NCBI GenBank assembly: GCA_949361645.1
Contig: OX442435.1
Span: 3,396,220-3,460,219 of the forward strand
Origin: Spongilla lacustris
Lineage: Eukaryota; Porifera; Demospongiae; Spongillida; Spongillidae
Direction of reading: 5' to 3'
Length of the DNA stretch: 64,000 nt
This document shows, piece by piece, positions 56,710 to 64,000 of this stretch (positions are counted from its first letter, which is position 1; every line of letters starts with the position of its first letter). A program made the position numbers and the translations under genes. The notes under the pieces are model-generated. The model made no database searches, was not told the DNA's origin, and saw only the letters and a list, made by a program, of their open reading frames with translations.

Positions 56710-58869
56710 TTACATACACATACAATACTTGAATATAGTGCCAGAAGAATAATTAACAACATAAACACTATCATCTCTGGGATCCAGTGAAGTGGAAAAT
56801 GGTTCAATGTCTACTGTGTGGATCTTGTTTCCTTGCGGATCATATATGGAGATGCCATCACACTCACTGACTATGCTGCAACCTTCATCATCAATGGATA
56901 TTCCAATAAAAGGCTCTTTTGCTTCACCATACATTCTGACATATACACCTTCTTTGGTGAACACTTTTATGGCGTTAGATTGATCAATTACAACATGAAT
57001 ATTTCCCTGAGGGTCTAAGGCAAGATTCAATGGGTCTTCATCACCATTTAGGTTTATTGTCCATAACCAACCACCATCTTCATTGAATATTTGTATCCTA
57101 TGGTTATCAGTGTCAGCAACAATCAACCTGTTACTTGAGTCAACAATGACTGAACAGGGAAAATCAAACTGTCCCTGACCTGATCCTTTACAACCAAACG
57201 TATGAACGAACTCTCCCCTAGTCGTTAGCTTCTGTATACGTTGATTGTCACGGTCCACAACATACAACACGTCCCCTTTGATGTACATATGACATGGACA
57301 ACTGAACTGACCATCAGCACCTCCATCTATGGTATTCTTCAGTTGACCTGTTTGGTCATACACATAAATGCAGTTGTCATAACTCCCTACATAGATGTCT
57401 CCACTGTCATGAATGGCAACACATATTGGATCTTTACACCTAATCACTTGTTGGCCATTAAGGAAGGTAAGGTAGTCACAATATTTATACCTCACATTAA
57501 GGTCACGAGGACTGTTCTGGACATGTTGACCATCCATTGTGACAACCAGCTGGTGAGGACCAGCAGTCTGAGGGGTGAGGGTGATGGTGTAGGTACCATC
57601 CCTGTGGTCCTCCACTTCTCCATACACAACTGCTCCATTATGGGCCTTGGACCTCATCTCAGCCTCAACCTGTACACCACCATGTGAGCACCTCTCTCCA
57701 TTCAACGTCCTCATGTCTAATTTCATCGAATACTTTGTCTCTATTCTGCTCACAGATGGAAATGTGATTATGCTTTTACATGGAACTGGGGATTGGTCAA
57801 AAACGCTACCAATTTGTGATATGTCTTGTATAAGCAAATCTGTTTGTACATGTGCAGATATAATACATTTAGTTTGGATTGTGGATGACACATTCTCAAC
57901 CTTTCTAAGGGTGGCCTTCAGTTCAGTGGGTATAAGTCCTCCCATAGCTACAACCTCATGGTCAGTGTGGGTCTGGAGGATGTGGGAGGTCACCTCAGGG
58001 TAGTGACTGATGTCCTGTTGGATCTTCTCAAGCTGCTCACTTTGGAGCGTAAGGGATGTTGTCAAGGTGAGTGTAATGTTTTCTAACTCTGACAACAGTG
58101 CCTTCTTCCTTTCCTCAAGTGTTTCTTGTAGCTGTTCAAATGCATGCTTGATGGTCAGTTCAGCTTCCTGTTTGGAGATCTCCACTTGTTTCATAGACTT
58201 CTTATTAGCATCAATGGCAACAGCCAATGTGTTCAGCACATGTTGGAGTGTCCCTCTCATGTCACCTCGATGAGCCTCTGCAGCAGTGGACAGTTCAGTC
58301 ACACCATGGTCCTTGTGGGCAACTGTGGTGCAGTAGAGACACACCAGCAAGTTACAGGTCTCACAATAAAAGTTCAGCTTATTGTCCTCATGGTTAGGCT
58401 GAGAGCAGTAATACTCTCTTGGCTTCATGGTGGCCTGCAGTTGTTTGGCTCCCTCCGGGTCCAGTCCAACCATATTGTGTTTGGACAGTTTTCGATGTCG
58501 TTTGTGGTACTCATGGCAGAAGTTACACATGAACTGACAACATGTACAACAGAACACCACTGCAGGACCACTACTTCCATCCATACATTGGTCACAACAC
58601 ACTTCACTGTTGCTGATAATGTTGGACATGTACCCAGCTACCTCTACTTCAAATCCAAGATGGAGGTTCTGAGGGAGAACACTGCCCCCTCCCACTGGGA
58701 TGCTCATGTTTCGTGCACAGGTGGGACATTTGAACACCTGTTGGGAACCACTTTTCTCTATCTCATGATGGAGACATTGTTGACAGAAGGAGTGCAAACA
58801 TGGTAGAATTCTTGGATCATTGTAGGACTTGGAGCACACACCACAGATTGTGTGTGAAAAGTTTTCCAT
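56710..58869 (-). CDS. TRIM-NHL protein: RING, two B-boxes, coiled coil, filamin, NHL repeats (719 aa)
   Basis: A single uninterrupted exon from ATG 58869. RING C3HC4: C9-x2-C12...C24-x-H26-x2-C29-x2-C32...C48-x2-C51. B-box 1 about 91-131, B-box 2 about 153-190 (C...H...C-x2-C...C-x2-C...H-x2-H), coiled coil about 200-300, filamin/ABP280 domain about 375-465 (G-E-V-E-D-H-R-D-G-T-Y-T), then NHL beta-propeller blades to the end (repeated D-x-x-N-x-R-I-Q/I-x-x-F pattern). This is the TRIM2/3/71 layout. In that family the RING gives E3 ubiquitin-ligase activity and the NHL propeller binds partners or RNA. All RING zinc ligands are intact. It is intronless while the host genes around it have introns, which suggests retroposition or the single-exon TRIM expansions known in invertebrates. 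Confidence 0.95.
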   Translation of the reverse strand: MENFSHTICGVCSKSYNDPRILPCLHSFCQQCLHHEIEKSGSQQVFKCPTCARNMSIPVGGGSVLPQNLHLGFEVEVAGYMSNIISNSEVCCDQCMDGSSGPAVVFCCTCCQFMCNFCHEYHKRHRKLSKHNMVGLDPEGAKQLQATMKPREYYCSQPNHEDNKLNFYCETCNLLVCLYCTTVAHKDHGVTELSTAAEAHRGDMRGTLQHVLNTLAVAIDANKKSMKQVEISKQEAELTIKHAFEQLQETLEERKKALLSELENITLTLTTSLTLQSEQLEKIQQDISHYPEVTSHILQTHTDHEVVAMGGLIPTELKATLRKVENVSSTIQTKCIISAHVQTDLLIQDISQIGSVFDQSPVPCKSIITFPSVSRIETKYSMKLDMRTLNGERCSHGGVQVEAEMRSKAHNGAVVYGEVEDHRDGTYTITLTPQTAGPHQLVVTMDGQHVQNSPRDLNVRYKYCDYLTFLNGQQVIRCKDPICVAIHDSGDIYVGSYDNCIYVYDQTGQLKNTIDGGADGQFSCPCHMYIKGDVLYVVDRDNQRIQKLTTRGEFVHTFGCKGSGQGQFDFPCSVIVDSSNRLIVADTDNHRIQIFNEDGGWLWTINLNGDEDPLNLALDPQGNIHVVIDQSNAIKVFTKEGVYVRMYGEAKEPFIGISIDDEGCSIVSECDGISIYDPQGNKIHTVDIEPFSTSLDPRDDSVYVVNYSSGTIFKYCMCM

Positions 58870-59164
58870 AACCTCACTATAAAGGGGTACACGTTATTAT
58901 ACTTTTAAACTTATTACTTTTAGGGATAATATCAATGGCATATAGAGCCTTCCATAAAAAAAAAATCATTTTCAAAATTAAGCACAAACATCTATTTATC
59001 AGATAATTGTTAGTAAAATGTGTTTGTGATGATAATTAATTAACCCTATTAAAACTAATAAAAACTTAAAGCTTTTTTTTTCCATTGATAGCGATACTAC
59101 TTAATACATATACATGATACAGAATAAAAAGTACTTGACACACTGGTTACACTATATACATGTA

Positions 59165-59521
59165 CATGCTACTTGTGGTGCCCAATACAGAGGCAGCATT
59201 GCCGTGCTGTAGAGCAACAGACACTTTCTGGAGAAGGAATGAGAGGGATTCGTGATCATGTGTGATGCTCTGCTGATGCCTGCTGATATCAGTGAGCAAA
59301 CTGAGAGCATCAGGGCCAAGGGCACCAGAGGTCTCAATTGCAATATGGACAAAGTGGTGGAATTTGGACAGCAGAGTATATTTCTCCCACTTTCTGGCTT
59401 CAGCAGCTGTAGCTACAGCCCTAGCTTCCCTTGTGGCATCAGATATGTATGAGGCTGTGACGGTACGTGTGTCAACACAAGCAAAGTCCCAAACAAGACA
59501 CTGGCCAGACTTCCATGGGAC
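59165..59521 (-). pseudogene. 5'-truncated retroelement 3' end (second lineage)
   Basis: An open minus-strand frame with V-P-W-K-S-G-Q-C-L-V-W-D-F-A-C-V-D-T, then H-I-A-I-E-T-S-G-A-L-G-P-D-A, then L-L-Q-K-V-S-V-A-L-Q-H-G-N-A-A-S-V-L-G-T. This is the common C-terminal endonuclease-type module of invertebrate non-LTR retroelements, clearly different from the 35132-38758 family. It starts abruptly at 59521, as expected from 5' truncation. Confidence 0.8.
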
Positions 59522-62229
59522 TTAAAAGCTATAATATTTTTTTAGAAGGAATTAGAATTTGTTTATTAAATCAAAGTATTTATTTAAGAATTAATCTCAA
59601 GTCTCTTCACAGCCGGCCAATGAGCATATCTAGCTGGTCAGATCATCAGCATAGTGGTAAGTCCAACAACTCATAATTAGCTTAATACACACTGCATGGA
59701 AATTGACACAGTGTGGAAATTGGTGAAGCAGCTTTATGTGCCATCATGTATTTTTAGGACGATCAGTATGACTTCAAAATGATGGAGAGAGGAGGTATTT
59801 GGCACATTGCAAAAAAAAGGTGGTAAGTTTGATGCTAATTAAATTAAAGATCAGATGCTCATAAACCGGTATTAATAACAAGTGTGTAATGAGAGCTTTA
59901 AATGTACTAATTTTCATGCTACAGAAATTAACTACTCAGCTATTAGGCTTAATACAATGTGTTAGGAGGCACAAGTTTTTTTGGTTCCAAGTATTAATTT
60001 ACCAAATTTATACAGTACACAGATGATGTACTTTCACCCCTTCTTCTAGAGACAAGGGGTGCTTGGGAGATTGTGAATCAAATATTCAAGATGGAACAAA
60101 GAACCTTACATGTATGAGAAGAGATATGAAATTTTGCACTATTCTCCTAATTGTTTAATATTCTAATTACAGATGTTTATTAACATTAGTTTTAACTAGT
60201 TTTGCATCTTGAACATGTGGGTGTTTATTGTCAAATTAAGCGGTTACATGTACTTGTGTAAGTTATTTTAGAACAACTTAACGAAACAGCTTAAAAATAT
60301 GCACACTGCAATATAAAAATCACAACAGCATATATGGACTATGACAACAAGCTATTATTAACACCAGATTCGTGAGAAAAGAACATTTATTGTCAAACTG
60401 ACTTTAAAAAAAAATACTCGGAAGGCCCCTAGTTGCCTGAAAAAGCATATGTTTATATAGTTTAACTATCACCTAGACATTTGGCATTGTCGTCTGGCCT
60501 AAATCTACATGTATGGTGGACACTTACCGTGTATGCTTTCAAAGTCATGTTTTTCTATTACAAACTTTGGATACGCTTTTAAACGTTATCTGGTGCTACT
60601 AGGAAGCCACAATGGATACTGTGGTGGCAGTTAGCTTAGTTCTTGTACAAAACTCACCTACAGTTGTTTACCTCGTTCGAGGACTTATATAGATCATTTT
60701 AGTTCATCAATGTCAGATACCCAGATATGCAGCCAACGACAGGCTAATATATGAGCCTGCAAAGTGGGAATTATCAGGGGATAATTCAATATTCAACATG
60801 CTGTATATGAGAAGTTGTATCAATATCTTGACTTCTGATTAAACCCATGCCCACTTGTGACCCAAGAATTTGGTCTCTATCTATGCCTTGCAATGGAAGC
60901 ATTCAAAGAGATAATAAAAGCAAGTGGAAGTAAAGAATCGCATCCTAAATGAATGATGCACAGTGATGGGTTAAAATACTGGCAGACTGTGCTCATCATG
61001 TCTAGAGAACCTAAGGTAACATTTTAGGCACTGGCATTTCTACGCTCTCTCCTACATACAGTTTGGCTGCTAAGGCTGCACAGCAGGTGATACAACTGCA
61101 CAGCTCACTTCTCTTATTGAATAATGCACAAATTTGTAATTTTGAGTGGACTAGACCACTGCAAAGCAATGGTGCTATTCTTAAAATCAGATGGTCTGCA
61201 TAGTCGCCCATGGCTATGGGCACACCACATTTCATTTCAAAAGTGAGTATTTCTGCAAAGCTGATGATGGGATATTCATCTTATGAATATACATGTATAG
61301 AAGCTATGATATGGCAAAATCTGTAATGTACATGCTATTATCGCACCTTCTCTGATACAAAATTTATAAATAAATAATGGGGCACGTGCACAATTTTTTT
61401 TGTTCAATAACAAAACACTAACATACCAAATATTATTATGGAGAAGATACATGTAGAATCAAATACAACCATACAGACATTGTGTTCATTTGGTGACTAC
61501 ATGTACATGTACCACCCCAGGATTTAGGGGAGTGCCCTTACACTGATTATCATCTCTTTCTTATTGATGGTGCATGTCCCAACTAACTGGTATACACTGC
61601 ATGTAGGTGGTAGGTTAATTACTACAAGTAGAAGTACATGTAGGTTCTCTCATTGAATGATGCTTTGAACCACATCCACACAACTATTATCTTCTCCAAT
61701 TACCTGCTGTCGTCTTGAGTGTGCTTTAAGGCTGTAGATACCCTAGGTTCAGTGTTGGTCACTGTAAGGAAAGAAAAAGATATTCTTATGTACCAGGGTG
61801 TGGTTCTTAAATTGTCAGCTCCCAAAGCTTCAGTTGATCATCACCATCATCCTTTCTCTGCTCCATTGGTACAAGCTCCTTCTGCTCCATCCTCTCACCA
61901 TCACAAATGATGTCATCAACTGTCACAGCTACTGGAAAATGCAACATTGTGAAACATACAACATATATGCTAATTGCATATCATACACTAATATTATATT
62001 CCATGTAGACCTGTGGACAATCACATGTGCTACACAGACAATGACAATCTGCACCACTTTAACACAGCATCCACGAGAAACGCGGGAAAATATGTGTTAA
62101 TAGTGACCAACTTCAAGTGGTGCTTAAATCATTGTTTGGCTGTAATATGCTTTCACATCAGGAAAAGAAGAGAGCCAATGAGGAGCAAAATATCTCACAA
62201 ATCGACATGACATTCTACAGTCAGCATGA
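59522..62229. other. AT-rich stretch, no gene assigned
   Basis: Short frames occur (60853-60948 plus; 61011-61235 minus) without recognisable domains or consistent splice sites. Moderate density of ACATGT runs. Confidence 0.45.
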
Positions 62230-62568
62230 TCATGATACATGTATGTGAACTGGACATGAATAAAAGTTACAAAGCTGCTGATCGAGAAAGGTGCCATATA
62301 TGACGTATGAGGGCGGTGTATCTAAATTACAGGTGTGGCCACTCCCTCTTCTTACAATTGAGTGACAATTGGTGATACTATCCGGCAAATTAAAGTGATC
62401 TTTTACAATTTCAACTGGTAAACAGTGGATTTGATTCCTGCTCAGGCAGCAGTCTATGATTGCTAGCTCGTTGTATACAACCACACTTTTAGCGACTAAA
62501 TTTATGTATTGATGCAAGGGAAGTGTTTGCGAGAGATTGCACACTATTTTGCAAAAGTCCTCACTCAC
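62230..62568 (-). CDS. Hypothetical ORF/exon, up to 112 aa
   Basis: Protein-like composition (L-P-L-H-Q-Y-I-N-L-V-A-K-S-V-V-V-Y-N-E-L-A-I-I-D-C-C-L-S) ending at TGA 62230-62232. It could be a 3' exon of the minus-strand gene starting at 63117, but I could not find the connecting splice. No family recognised. Confidence 0.3.
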   Translation of the reverse strand: MSEDFCKIVCNLSQTLPLHQYINLVAKSVVVYNELAIIDCCLSRNQIHCLPVEIVKDHFNLPDSITNCHSIVRRGSGHTCNLDTPPSYVIYGTFLDQQLCNFYSCPVHIHVS

Positions 62569-63050
62569 ATTTTTTAATGAATGGGACTACTCCTAAACAA
62601 CCTTGGGCGATCTCTTGTGGAATTACCATTAGCAACAAGTTAAAAAACAAGTAACTAAACAAAAGGACAAAATGACATGTCGTTTTTACCCACATGTCAA
62701 CATAATGTGTAGATTTCATTTTTCCTTATGATTTCACCATATTTTCCCTGCTTTTTACACCACTAAATAGGCGCAGGCCTACCTTTCAATCCTCCACCTA
62801 CTTTCGCAAATCAATTTACTGGTTGTTCACAACCAGGCTCCGCCTTCACCGAACCTATGTGTAGCACGTGTTGCAATTGGTCCAATTATAAATACACCAC
62901 GGGGCCATATATAGGTACGTTTGCATCACTAATCCAATAGGGCCTATATGCTTCGCGATCCGTATCATAATACATGTACATGTGGTTGTTTTTCTTTTTT
63001 ACACGTACACGGACAACTATATATAAAACAACTCACATCCAATAACTCAC

Positions 63051-63117
63051 CCTGTTTCTTGTCTTCTTCAGCTCTCACTGTCTTCTTCCGTCGATGTGCC
63101 GCTGCTGACTCAGACAT
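63051..63117 (-). CDS. Probable first coding exon of an unidentified gene
   Basis: ATG at 63117 opens M-S-E-S-A-A-A-H-R-R-K-K-T-V-R-A-E-E-D-K-K-Q and runs into a strong donor (G|GTGAGT) at 63050. The short, charged N-terminus suggests a cytosolic or nuclear protein. Upstream on the gene's side is a CACGTG box (63149-63154). Downstream exons were not identified. Confidence 0.45.
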
Positions 63118-63463
63118 CGTCCTCACTATCTCGCGCAGATCAAGGTCACGTGCTTGTTATGCAATAAATAACAAGAAGTACAGTAGCTAGTCCCGTTCAA
63201 CTCACGAAAAATCCGTGAAAGCTGATTTGTCTCAAGGACAAACAGGTGCATCGCACGGGAAAATTATTTGTCATCACTAGCATGAAGATTAATACCTTTA
63301 ACTTATTGTGTTTGTGACAGGATGATAGATATTGTTACTCATAAATGAACAAAATGTTATGTATGTCGCCGTAAATCTATCATTATAATGTAATAGGAGT
63401 GCTATTCATTATGGGGCTGGACTACCCACAACCGTCTTCTGTTTATTTAATTTAATTTCTAAT

Positions 63464-63620
63464 ATGTCTGAGCTGTACAGTAGGCTCAACCTGCATTTGG
63501 TGAGAGCGAATGCAACAGCGATCCTCTCCAGGTGGCTCCCATCTTAAAGTTTAATTAACTGTAGTGTGATTTAAGTGTTGTGTTTATTACATATTCTGTC
63601 TATAAATTACTATATACATA
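63464..63620 (+). pseudogene. 3' end of a 35132-38758-family retroelement
   Basis: The plus strand reads L-V-R-A-N-A-T-A-I-L-S-R-W-L-P-S and a stop at 63545-63547, matching the C-terminus of the full-length element (T-R-A-N-A-R-A-I-L-R-R-I-P-S). The following CTGTAGTGTG...GTGTTGTG matches its 3' UTR. Only the last ~150 bp remain, an extreme 5' truncation. Confidence 0.8.
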
Positions 63621-63736
63621 ATATAAATAAATACATACATACAATACAGGTTCTTGCATAAGTATAGAATCCATAATTCAAGAGATAGAAATGAATTATC
63701 CACATGTGAAATATTATAAAAGGACCAACTATTCTA

Positions 63737-64000
63737 CTATATATAGGGAAGTCCCATCCCATCAGCCATATCCATCGCACTCCTCCATCTGATACGAGAT
63801 CCCCGGAGACACAAATCAGTGGCTCTTATGATTGCAAACGACAAACTGGCCCTCAGCCATCCCATCACTTCTCCATAGGACTTTCCCCATTTCATGCAGA
63901 TGTACTCAGAGAGGTGTTTAAGATAGTTGGTTGCTTCACATCCCAAGGCACCATCAACTGACACCACAAATGGTGTAAATGAGGCTCGTCTAGCAATAGC
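63737..64000 (-). pseudogene. Retroelement 3' end, third lineage (runs off the window)
   Basis: An open minus-strand frame from the window edge with P-F-V-V-S-V-D-G-A-L-G-C-E-A, K-W-G-K-S-Y-G-E-V-M-G-W-L-R-A and I-I-R-A-T-D-L-C-L-R-G-S-R-I-R-W-R-S, ending at 63737. This pattern is the C-terminus of a widespread group of invertebrate reverse-transcriptase proteins (family memory, no search run). Whether the complete element is intact lies outside the window. Confidence 0.65.

Noticed and set aside
58144..58806. 220-aa plus-strand frame
   Set aside because: Antisense shadow of the TRIM-NHL gene.

Overview
This window reads as nuclear DNA of an early-branching metazoan; a demosponge is my best guess, though no species can be named from the sequence. 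The support is animal-type gene content (two iRhom inactive rhomboids, a NIPSNAP protein, a TRIM-NHL protein with a filamin domain), GT-AG introns that include very short ones of 55-65 nt, AT-rich spacers, and many eukaryotic transposable-element fossils. No bacterial operon, rRNA, tRNA or CRISPR array was recognised.

Layout. 1-0.63 kb is a perfect long palindrome running into a 23-bp tandem array. 0.63-9.2 kb is non-coding, with three long foldback elements and many short (ACATGT)n runs. 9.2-13.6 kb (minus) holds exons of an unidentified signal-anchored protein. 13.9-18.3 kb (minus) is iRhom gene 1 (11 exons, 685 aa). 19.5-26.1 kb carries a MITE, G-rich minisatellite foldback elements and two decayed transposon-type genes (a RING fragment and a Ulp1/PHD fragment). 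27.5-29.7 kb (plus) is a NIPSNAP gene. 31.5-34.8 kb is more repeat, including the largest minisatellite array. 35.1-38.8 kb (minus) is an intact 1208-aa reverse transcriptase with a restriction-like endonuclease, flanked by fragments of relatives. 41.5-52.2 kb (minus) is iRhom gene 2 (11 exons, 675 aa), with a 1.1-kb foldback element in an intron. 52.4-53.5 kb is a hAT-like non-autonomous element with a perfect 8-bp target duplication. 56.7-58.9 kb (minus) is a single-exon TRIM-NHL gene. The last 5 kb has 3' ends of three retroelement lineages and one probable first exon.

The host genes do not form an obvious pathway. The two iRhom genes are direct-orientation paralogues about 23 kb apart with matching intron phases and mosaic divergence, which suggests gene conversion. 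The remaining sequence is dominated by mobile elements that form hairpins: long foldbacks, a family with G-rich minisatellite arms, and dispersed palindromic ACATGT runs. These are the least ordinary parts of the window.
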